This document shows positions 1 through 5,046 of a stretch of DNA of 5,046 bases, piece by piece. Below the pieces are notes generated by a model. The model was not told the origin of the DNA, did no database searches, and saw only the letters and a program-made list of their open reading frames with translations. Origin of the DNA: Deltaproteobacteria bacterium (GTDB lineage: Bacteria > JAUYMQ01); contig JAUYMQ010000145.1 of NCBI GenBank assembly GCA_030698575.1, positions 1 to 5,046 on the forward strand. The letters are read 5' to 3'. The number at the start of each line of letters is the position of its first letter. Position 1 is the stretch's first letter. A program made the position numbers and the translations under genes.

Positions 1-5
1 CCTCC

Positions 6-61
6 GGGCCGCCTCGCAATGACATGCGCACCCGTGAGGGGCCGCCTCGCAATGACATGCG
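6..61. repeat. Two copies of a 23-bp direct repeat, 33-bp period
   Basis: Positions 6-28 and 39-61 are identical over 23 bases (beginning GGGCCGCCTCG and ending ATGACATGCG), separated by the 10 bases 29-38. The reverse complement contains the core TGTCATTGCGAGG, which resembles the GTCATTGCGAGGAGC-type dispersed intergenic repeats I recall from many bacterial genomes; that family link is from memory. The window begins only 5 bases before the first copy, so the array may continue to the left. Ten-base spacing is too short for a CRISPR array. The plus-strand reading frame that crosses this area is simply the open upstream extension of nadA. Confidence 0.75.
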
Positions 62-130
62 GGCGCTCGTGCGGAGCGGGGTGCATTGCGCTAGGATATC
101 GGTTTCTACCCGGCTGCTGCCGGGCGAAGC

Positions 131-135
131 GGAGG
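131..135 (+). promoter_or_regulatory. Ribosome binding site of nadA
   Basis: GGAGG lies 6 bases before the ATG at 142. It decides the start: the same frame stays open back to position 19, but the earlier ATGs lie in or beside the direct repeat, have no comparable Shine-Dalgarno sequence, and would add a Cys/Arg-rich extension unlike the family. Confidence 0.8.
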
Positions 136-141
136 CAGGAA

Positions 142-1158
142 ATGGCCACGCAGACGGCGATCGAGAACAGGAAAGACGACGGGCAGGCGTTCGTGCCCGA
201 TCGGTTCCGCATCGAAGACCGCGCAGCGGCCGATCGCCTGTCGGAGGAGATCCGCGAGCTCGCGCGCGAGAAGAACGCCATCATCCTGGCGCACAACTAC
301 CAGCTCCCCGAAGTGCAGGACGTTGCGCACTACGTGGGAGACTCGCTGGGCCTGGCTAAGGAAGCGCAGCAGACGAAGCACGAGCGGATTGTTTTCTGCG
401 GCGTTCACTTCATGGCCGAGTCGGCCAAGGTGCTGAACCCCGACAAGAAGGTGCTGCTGCCGAATCTTTCCGCCGGCTGCGCGCTGGCCGACTCGATCAG
501 CGCCGAGTCGCTGCAGGACTGGAAGGACCGCTATCCGGGCTACGCGGTCGTGACCTACATCAACTCCAGCGCCGAGGTGAAGGCGCTCTCGGACATCTGC
601 TGCACATCGGCCAACGCCGTCTCGGTGGCGCGGAGCCTTCCCGGCGACAAGATCCTCTTCACGCCCGACCGGCATCTCGGCAGCTGGGTGGCGAAGCAGG
701 TTCCCGGAAAGCAGTTCGCCATCTATGACGGCGTCTGCCCCACCCACGACGTCCTGCGCGACGCATCGGTGAAGCTCGTCAAGGCCGGCGCGCCCGACTC
801 GATTGTCATCGCCCACCCCGAGTGCCGCGAAGACGTCGTTGCCATGGCCGACGAAGTCTGCTCGACGACCGGCATGATCGACGCGGTGAAACGCCACCCG
901 GAGGCCCGGACCTACATCGTGGCCACCGAGTGGGCGATGATCCATCGCCTCAAGAAGGAGTTTCCCGACAAGGAGTTCGTCTCGGCCGACGGCTGCATCG
1001 GCTGCCGCCTGCACTGCCCCTACATGAAGATGAACGATCTCCCCACCGTGAAACGCGCCCTCGAGGAGGACGTCTTCGAGGTCGAGGTTCCCGCCGACAT
1101 CGCCGCCGGCGCCCGCCGCGCCCTCGAGCGCATGATGGCCGTTCCGCGCGACAACTGA
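142..1158 (+). CDS. nadA: Quinolinate synthase NadA
   Basis: A 338-residue cytoplasmic 4Fe-4S enzyme that condenses iminoaspartate (made by NadB or an aspartate dehydrogenase) with dihydroxyacetone phosphate to give quinolinate, the precursor for de novo NAD synthesis. Family signatures visible: the AHNYQ substrate-site motif (residues 50-54), GVHFMAESAKVL (87-98), AGCALAD (111-117), VTYINSSAEVKA (137-148), CTSANA (154-159), PDRHLG (175-180), HPEC (225-228), STTG (241-244), and CIGCRLHCPYMKMN near the C-terminus. By alignment with E. coli NadA from memory, the three cluster ligands should be Cys113, Cys199 and Cys292. The C-terminal cysteines are spaced C-x2-C-x3-C (285, 288, 292), whereas E. 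coli has C-x2-C-x2-C. The length is normal and the ORF is intact. The start at 142 is set by GGAGG at 131-135. No nadB or nadC is in the window, so the gene looks stand-alone here. Function is very secure. Confidence 0.97.
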   Translation: MATQTAIENRKDDGQAFVPDRFRIEDRAAADRLSEEIRELAREKNAIILAHNYQLPEVQDVAHYVGDSLGLAKEAQQTKHERIVFCGVHFMAESAKVLNPDKKVLLPNLSAGCALADSISAESLQDWKDRYPGYAVVTYINSSAEVKALSDICCTSANAVSVARSLPGDKILFTPDRHLGSWVAKQVPGKQFAIYDGVCPTHDVLRDASVKLVKAGAPDSIVIAHPECREDVVAMADEVCSTTGMIDAVKRHPEARTYIVATEWAMIHRLKKEFPDKEFVSADGCIGCRLHCPYMKMNDLPTVKRALEEDVFEVEVPADIAAGARRALERMMAVPRDN

Positions 1159-1161
1159 GGC

Positions 1162-1229
1162 CGGGTCCGCTTCCGTTCATCCAACAAGTCAATAAGTCAA
1201 GCCTGACCCCGGTTTCCCTTTCGGGTCCG
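1162..1229. repeat. Short repeat-like segment bounded by CGGGTCCG direct repeats
   Basis: The octamer CGGGTCCG occurs at 1162-1169 and again at 1222-1229. Between them, AAGTCAA is repeated at 1186-1192 and 1194-1200, and GTCA-agcc-TGAC (1196-1207) forms a small inverted repeat followed by CCCCGG. The string GTCAAGCCTGACCCC resembles the ggggtcagg-cttga motif I recall at the borders of REP-associated transposase units and dispersed repeats; this is from memory and not verified. No transposase lies nearby. This fills most of the gap between nadA and the next gene. I see no clear terminator for nadA. Confidence 0.4.
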
Positions 1230-1248
1230 TTGGAGTAGAGTCCGGCCC

Positions 1249-1548
1249 ATGGGACTCACACGCGAAGCCATCGAGAAAGTTGTGCTTGAGCACGTCGAGG
1301 CGGAGAACGCCCGCGACATGGCGCGCGTCATGCGCACCTACGCCGAGGGCGCCGTCTTCGAGGATGTTCCGCAGGGAAAGAACTTCGAGGGAAAGGCGGC
1401 CATCGCCGATTCTTACCAGGAGCGCTTCGTCGCCGTCGACCTCGGCATCCTTCCCGATCTCACCTCGCCCTCCGGCCGGCTCTGGCTGGCTATCACTCGC
1501 CCGGGCGTGCTCCTCCGAATGCTCCGCGCGCGACTCGGCGGACGCTGA
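1249..1548 (+). CDS. SnoaL-like / NTF2-fold protein, apparently C-terminally truncated
   Basis: A 99-residue ORF. Residues 5-62 look like the start of a SnoaL-like (NTF2-superfamily) domain: an N-terminal helix with VEAENARDMARVMRTY, then the strand AVFEDVP, then FEGKAAIADSYQERF, matching the usual order of helix, 'D-x-x-R-V-x-x-x-Y', and 'G-x-x-A-I-x-x-x-Y'. Members normally run about 120-150 residues, and the later beta-sheet strands that close the cone are not recognisable: from about residue 63 the sequence becomes an unrelated LWLAITRPGVLLRMLRARLGGR-type tail. Neither alternative frame restores a family-like C-terminus, so a single frameshift does not explain it. The ATG at 1249 has only a distant GGAG (1232-1235). 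It could be a degraded gene, or a short divergent protein. Substrate unknown: the fold serves many cyclases, isomerases and binding proteins. Confidence 0.6.
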   Translation: MGLTREAIEKVVLEHVEAENARDMARVMRTYAEGAVFEDVPQGKNFEGKAAIADSYQERFVAVDLGILPDLTSPSGRLWLAITRPGVLLRMLRARLGGR

Positions 1549-1575
1549 CCTTTCCCTTCGATTAAAACCGGATGG

Positions 1576-3318
1576 CTATTCTGTGCTGGCGCTGACGGTG
1601 GACCCGCGGGGCTTCCAGGTGTCGCCTTCGGCGAGGCTGCGTGTCAGCTCCTCGACCTCGAGCGGTTGGCTCAGGTAGAAGCCCTGCATGAGGCTGCATC
1701 CCTGGGCCATCAGGTAGGTGAGCTGCTCGGGGGTTTCGACCCCCTCGGCGATGACCCGGAGCCCGAGGGCCCGCGCCATCGCGATGATGGCCTCGACGAT
1801 CGCGGCGTCTTCGGCGTCGGCCGGGATGTCCTTCACGAACGAGCGGTCGATCTTGAGCACGTCGATCGGGAAGCGTTTCAGATACCGGAGCGAGGAGTAA
1901 CCGGTGCCGAAGTCGTCGATGGCGATGTGTAGCCCCATCTCCTTCAGCCGCCGGAGGGTGGCCAGCGTGTCTTCCTCGTTGTGCATGAAGCTCGACTCCG
2001 TCAGTTCCAGCTCGAGGTAGTCGGGAGAGAGCCGGGTTTCGCGCAGCACAGACGTGATCACGTCGACCAGGTTCCCCTGGTTGAACTGGCGGCTCGAGAG
2101 GTTCACGCTCACCCGCATCGCAGGTAGCCCCGCATCCTGCCAGCGGCGCGCTTGCGCGCAGGCGGTCCTGAGAACCCACTCTCCGATCGGGAAGATGAGC
2201 CCCGTTTCCTCGGCCAGCGGGATGAACTCGTTGGGCGGGATCATGCCCCAGCCCGGGTGCCGCCAGCGCACGAGCGCCTCGACGCCCACCACGCGCTGGG
2301 TATGGAGATCAACCTGCGGCTGGTAGTGCAGGACGAACTGCTCGCGCTCCACCGCGCGCCGGAGCGCATTGCCGAGCTGAAGCCGCTTCGATGCCTTCGC
2401 GTTCATGACGGGTGAGTAAAACTGATGATTGTTCCGGCCAAGCTGCTTGGCGCGTTGAACGGCCGAGTCGGCGTTCTTGAGCAGCGTCTCTGCGTCATCC
2501 CCGTCAGCGGGATAGACGCTCGAGCCGATGCTCGCAGAGACGAACAGCTCCTGCTCGTCGATGACCGAGGGTTGCTTCAGCTCCGTCATGATCTTGTCGA
2601 CGACCTTCGTCACGTCTTCCACTTCGGTGAGCTCGGGGAGGAGCAATGCGAACTCGTCTCCCCCCAGGCGCGCCACGGTGTCACTGGCGCGGAGCGAACC
2701 CGTCAGCCGCTCAGCCACCCGCTTCAATAGCCGGTCGCCGACGGTGTGCCCGAGCGTGTCGTTGATCGCCTTGAAATGATCGAGGTCGAGAATGAGCACC
2801 GCCAGCACGCGCTGATGCCTCTTCGCCCGGGCCAGCGCCAGCTCGAGGCGGTCGTAGAGGAAGGGCCGGTTCGCCACGTTGGTCATGCTGTCGTAGCGCG
2901 ACATGTGGCGGAGCCGTTCCTCGGTCTGCTTCAGCTCCATCGCGTAGCGCATGGCGCGGATCAGGGTGTCGCTCTGGCCCGGCTCGTAGCCCTTTATCAG
3001 GTAGTCCTGCGCGCCTCGCTGGATGGCCTGGCTCTGCAGCGTCTCGTCGCGGGCTGTCCCCAGAACGACGATAGGCACCATGAGCGCCATCTCTCGCACC
3101 TGGGCCACAGTCGCCACGCCCTTGGAATCCGGAAGGTTCAAGTCGAGCAGGATGACGTCGAAGGTCTCTTCGCTGAGCCGGCGGAGCCCCTCGCTCAGGC
3201 GAGTGGCCTGGCAAAGGGTGAACCAGCTGCTCCCCTCGACAGCGAGCAGCCGCTCGATCGTCGAAGCGTCGGCGGGGTCCTGGTCGATCAGGAGCACTCG
3301 GAGGTGCTTGCGGGCCAT
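1576..3318 (-). CDS. Response regulator with REC-GGDEF-EAL domains (c-di-GMP turnover)
   Basis: A 580-residue soluble protein without membrane segments. REC receiver, about 6-125: acidic pocket IDQD (11-14), phospho-acceptor Asp59 in LLDLNLPD, Lys109 in YLIKG. GGDEF diguanylate cyclase domain, about 140-300: LDLDHFKAIND with metal ligand Asp178 and guanine contacts Asn186/Asp195, an intact GGDEF at 219-223, and an RxxD inhibitory site (Arg210, Asp213) five residues upstream. EAL phosphodiesterase domain, about 315-560: EAL at 347-349, Asn406 in VNLS, ELTES (438-442), DDFGTGYSSL (468-477), Lys489 in LKIDRSF, EGVET (525-529). Both output domains keep their catalytic residues, so the protein may make and degrade c-di-GMP, with balance set by phosphorylation of Asp59. 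No cognate histidine kinase is present. One oddity: the Ser/Thr that normally follows REC strand 4 reads Gly87-Thr88, an apparent swap of the usual Thr-Gly. The ATG at 3318 (GGGA 5 bases upstream) is preferred over an upstream in-frame TTG at 3354. Confidence 0.95.
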   Translation of the reverse strand: MARKHLRVLLIDQDPADASTIERLLAVEGSSWFTLCQATRLSEGLRRLSEETFDVILLDLNLPDSKGVATVAQVREMALMVPIVVLGTARDETLQSQAIQRGAQDYLIKGYEPGQSDTLIRAMRYAMELKQTEERLRHMSRYDSMTNVANRPFLYDRLELALARAKRHQRVLAVLILDLDHFKAINDTLGHTVGDRLLKRVAERLTGSLRASDTVARLGGDEFALLLPELTEVEDVTKVVDKIMTELKQPSVIDEQELFVSASIGSSVYPADGDDAETLLKNADSAVQRAKQLGRNNHQFYSPVMNAKASKRLQLGNALRRAVEREQFVLHYQPQVDLHTQRVVGVEALVRWRHPGWGMIPPNEFIPLAEETGLIFPIGEWVLRTACAQARRWQDAGLPAMRVSVNLSSRQFNQGNLVDVITSVLRETRLSPDYLELELTESSFMHNEEDTLATLRRLKEMGLHIAIDDFGTGYSSLRYLKRFPIDVLKIDRSFVKDIPADAEDAAIVEAIIAMARALGLRVIAEGVETPEQLTYLMAQGCSLMQGFYLSQPLEVEELTRSLAEGDTWKPRGSTVSASTE

Positions 3319-3342
3319 GCGGATCCCGGATTGGTGGTGACG

Positions 3343-3362
3343 CGAAACCTTCAATGGTTTCG
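3343..3362. other. Perfect 7-bp inverted repeat upstream of the response regulator gene
   Basis: CGAAACC (3343-3349), a six-base loop, then GGTTTCG (3356-3362) form a perfect 7-bp stem. It sits 24 bases upstream of the ATG at 3318 and spans the alternative TTG start at 3354. There is no T-run directly after it on either strand, so it is not a standard intrinsic terminator. It could be an operator half-site pair or a 5' UTR hairpin affecting translation. The rest of the 3319-3422 gap holds a short ACCGGT palindrome (3363-3368) and a T6 run (3388-3393, plus strand) without a convincing stem. Confidence 0.45.
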
Positions 3363-3422
3363 ACCGGTTCGCACGGCTACTTGAGGCTTTTTTGGCAGGA
3401 CGGGGAAGGTGCCGGTGGCAGG

Positions 3423-4463
3423 TCAGTCGCCCTCGCCGGTCGACAGGGCCGCCACGAGCGCGAGATCGCCAGGCTTCACGGCATCGAGGTTGAAATCCCG
3501 GGCGCTCCGGGACATCCGGGTGAGGGCCTCACCGATCGGCATGAGGGGCCGGGTGTCGCCACGCTTGACCTTCAGCCAGCGCACGGGGTTCACGCGCGCC
3601 ACCACGTAGGTCCGGAGGTAGGGCGACTTGAAGCCGCGCGCCTGGAGTCCCTTGACGATTTTCGTCACCTGAACATCGATGCCCTTGAGACGCGAGGCCC
3701 ACCCCTCGCGCTGGCGCAGGCTGGCCCTGAGCGACTTCGACGGTTCGAAGGCATCAACCTTGCGCAGCACGGGATGGTAGGCGCCGCCCGAAAACCGCTT
3801 CTCCTCCTCGTAGAGGATCCCGAGCGTGAGGAGCGGGGCCGATTCGAACTCGGCGGCGTGGTCGGTCTCCTTCGCCCGCGCGTCGCGCGAGGCGATCTCG
3901 CGCGCCATGCGAATCACCTCGAGGCTCCGGTCGCGCAGGTTGTGCGCCTTCTCGGTGTTGAGCGCGAGGATCTTGAAGGCGAGCGATTCGTCCGGAGAGA
4001 CGATGGCGGTGATCGTCTGCATGCCGAGCGATCGCGCCGCGGCGAGGCGGTGCCGGCCGTTCGGCGTCCAGAAACCCTCCTTCATGGCTGCGACCGGAGC
4101 GGCGACGGCGATGATCGGATCGAGGAAAGCGCCGCTCTCGTCGATCTTCTGCGCGAGGCGCTTGGTGTGGGTGGGTGAAAGCTCTCGCTGGAACGGCGTC
4201 GGCTCCACGGCGGCGAGCGGCAGGCATGCCAGGATGAGGGGCCGCCCGGAGAGCGGATCGCGCCAGGCCCCGGCGGCGCTGCCTCCCGACGCCTGGATGC
4301 GCATGACCGTGCCCGCGACTTCCGGATCAGATATCGACAGTGGCGCCTCGGCCGACGTGATGCCGCGCTTGACCTTGCTCCTCGGGATGCGCTTGCGCGA
4401 CGCGGTCGAGCGCTTCGCCTTTCCGCGCTTCCTCGGCTTTGCCTTCGGCTTGCGGGTCGCCAT
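3423..4463 (-). CDS. ParB/Srx-fold domain protein with a highly basic N-terminal tail
   Basis: A 346-residue protein. Residues 1-33 are a disordered-looking Lys/Arg tail (17 of 33 are K or R, with KPKAKPRKRGKAKR-type runs), like tails that bind DNA or RNA. Residues about 75-190 resemble the ParB N-terminal (ParB/sulfiredoxin) domain: LACLPLAAVEPTPFQRELSP (the family's 'I..N.fQpR' region), a DPIIAV strand, and NGRHRLAAARSLG (135-147), which keeps GxxRxxA (Gly136, Arg139, Ala142) of the ParB nucleotide-binding motif. HNLRDRSLEVIRMA (174-187) aligns with the ParB ENLQREDL helix, with Asn175 kept but His174 in place of Glu. A ParB-type helix-turn-helix is not recognisable; residues 200-346 are of unknown type. 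It has one Cys (80). The ATG at 4463 has GGAGAG (4472-4467) ahead of it; the longer TTG start at 4502 does not. It lies 45 bp after a thioredoxin-family gene on the same strand. No parA neighbour, so chromosome partitioning is unlikely as its main job. Function unknown. Confidence 0.8.
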   Translation of the reverse strand: MATRKPKAKPRKRGKAKRSTASRKRIPRSKVKRGITSAEAPLSISDPEVAGTVMRIQASGGSAAGAWRDPLSGRPLILACLPLAAVEPTPFQRELSPTHTKRLAQKIDESGAFLDPIIAVAAPVAAMKEGFWTPNGRHRLAAARSLGMQTITAIVSPDESLAFKILALNTEKAHNLRDRSLEVIRMAREIASRDARAKETDHAAEFESAPLLTLGILYEEEKRFSGGAYHPVLRKVDAFEPSKSLRASLRQREGWASRLKGIDVQVTKIVKGLQARGFKSPYLRTYVVARVNPVRWLKVKRGDTRPLMPIGEALTRMSRSARDFNLDAVKPGDLALVAALSTGEGD

Positions 4464-4466
4464 GGG

Positions 4467-4472
4467 CTCTCC
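4467..4472 (-). promoter_or_regulatory. Ribosome binding site of the ParB-like gene
   Basis: Read on the minus strand, GGAGAG ends three bases before the ATG at 4463 (the GGAG core is five bases away). It favours this start over the in-frame TTG at 4502, which would also place the site inside the coding sequence and add 13 residues unlike the basic tail. Confidence 0.65.
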
Positions 4473-4508
4473 GGAACGGACGAGAAATCGGGAGGGCGTC
4501 AACCGGAT

Positions 4509-5046
4509 CTAGCGCGCGAAGTAGTCCGGCTCGTTGCCGGCCTTCCACTTGATGTTGCACCCGACGCTCGGGATCTGATCCTTCGTGACGGGTTTTCCGG
4601 CCAGCACCTCGTCCAGCGCGGCACGCAGATCGGCGCCGGTAACGGGCACGCTGTTGCCTGGGCGGCTCCCGTCGAACTGCCCGCGGTAGACAAGCGTCCC
4701 GCCGGCGTCGAAGAGGAAGAAGTCCGGGGTGCAGGCGGCCCGGTAAGCCTTCGCCACCCCCTGGCTCTCATCGTAAAGGTAAGGAAAAGTGTAGCCCGCT
4801 TCCCGCGCCTCCTCAGCCATCTTCCCGGGGCTGTCGGCCGGGTAGGCCTGCACGTCGTTCGCGTTGATGCCGACGATGGCGGCGCCGCGCTTCAGGTAGT
4901 CGCGGCCGAGCGCCGCCAGGCCGCCCCGGATGTGCTTCACGAAGGGGCAGTGGTTGCACATGAAGATCACGAGGAGCGCCGGAGCGTCCTTGAAGTCAGA
5001 GAGCGCAAACCTCTTGCCGCCGGCATCGGGCAGCTCGAAATCCGGC
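4509..5046 (-). CDS. Thioredoxin-family (AhpC/TSA-like redoxin) protein, 5' end outside window
   Basis: The frame stays open through the window end, so the start codon is missing; 178 residues are visible, beginning PDFELPDAGGKRFALSDF, which is the usual N-terminal region of a redoxin domain. Only a few tens of residues at most should be missing. The active-site motif is CNHC (visible residues 30-33), followed by PFVKHI; the family's other signatures follow: INANDV, the FPYLYDESQGVAKAY block, CTPDFFLFD with Cys105 and the cis-Pro at 107, LVYRGQFDGSRPGN, and a C-terminal GCNIKWK with Cys163. This is the well-known 'thioredoxin family protein' of about 180-200 residues, related to AhpC/TSA and ResA proteins; a thiol oxidoreductase or peroxidase-like role is expected but its substrate is not established. 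A GTG at 4970 is an internal Val, not the start. Whether it has a signal peptide cannot be seen. It may be co-transcribed with the ParB-like gene 45 bp downstream. Confidence 0.93.
   Translation of the reverse strand, partial: PDFELPDAGGKRFALSDFKDAPALLVIFMCNHCPFVKHIRGGLAALGRDYLKRGAAIVGINANDVQAYPADSPGKMAEEAREAGYTFPYLYDESQGVAKAYRAACTPDFFLFDAGGTLVYRGQFDGSRPGNSVPVTGADLRAALDEVLAGKPVTKDQIPSVGCNIKWKAGNEPDYFAR

Noticed and set aside
6-61. CRISPR array
   Set aside because: Only two repeats are seen and the spacer is 10 bases long, too short; no cas gene is present.
86-97. Promoter for nadA with TAGGAT as -10 (92-97)
   Set aside because: Only the -10-like hexamer is present; no acceptable -35 lies at 16-18 bases, so it is not distinguishable from chance.
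19-141. In-frame N-terminal extension of nadA starting at position 19
   Set aside because: It runs through the direct repeat, encodes a Cys/Arg-rich stretch not found in NadA proteins, and lacks the strong ribosome binding site seen before 142.
106-1014. Long minus-strand ORF opposite nadA (302 residues)
   Set aside because: It is the antisense shadow of a clearly conserved nadA frame in GC-rich DNA, and its product resembles no known family.
3377-3413. Intrinsic terminator around the T6 run
   Set aside because: The T-run is on the plus strand, where no gene ends, and no stable stem precedes it; on the minus strand, where the ParB-like gene ends, the run reads as A.
3354-4178. Plus-strand ORF of 274 residues opposite the ParB-like gene
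   Set aside because: Antisense shadow; composition is His/Arg/Gly-rich as expected for the opposite frame of a GC-rich gene, while the minus-strand frame has recognisable ParB motifs and a ribosome binding site.
4509-4970. Start of the thioredoxin-family gene at the GTG at 4970
   Set aside because: Conserved redoxin sequence (PDFELPD... SDF) continues in frame upstream to the window end, so this GTG encodes an internal Val just before CNHC.

Overview
This is a GC-rich bacterial window with five protein-coding genes and short intergenic gaps. Two genes lie on the plus strand (quinolinate synthase nadA and a short SnoaL/NTF2-like ORF). Three lie on the minus strand (a REC-GGDEF-EAL response regulator, a ParB-like protein with a very basic N-terminal tail, and a thioredoxin-family protein cut by the window end). 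No tRNA, rRNA, CRISPR array, insertion sequence or prophage gene is visible. The organism cannot be named from the sequence. The GC bias, the c-di-GMP signalling protein, the CNHC-type thioredoxin protein and the short intergenic repeats would fit a Gram-negative, environmental, Acidobacteriota- or deltaproteobacteria-like genome, but that is only an impression.

Positions 1-141 are a leader without a gene that carries two perfect copies of a 23-bp direct repeat with a 33-bp period. nadA follows (142-1158) with a good Shine-Dalgarno sequence. The 90-bp gap 1159-1248 contains a repeat-like segment bounded by an 8-bp direct repeat. The SnoaL-like ORF (1249-1548) matches its family only in its first two thirds and is probably truncated. 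It converges on the response regulator gene (1576-3318, minus) across 27 bp with no obvious terminator.

Upstream of the response regulator, a 104-bp gap (3319-3422) holds a perfect 7-bp-stem hairpin. The ParB-like gene (3423-4463, minus) lies 45 bp downstream of the thioredoxin-family gene (4509 to beyond 5046, minus), so those two may be co-transcribed.

The genes do not form one obvious pathway: NAD biosynthesis, c-di-GMP signalling and thiol redox are neighbours rather than partners. The least ordinary item is the ParB-like protein. It keeps the GxxRxxA nucleotide-binding signature and a recognisable counterpart of the ENLQR helix, but has His where ParB has the catalytic Glu, lacks a recognisable ParB helix-turn-helix, and carries a histone-like basic tail. 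I found no convincing evidence of an entirely new system here.
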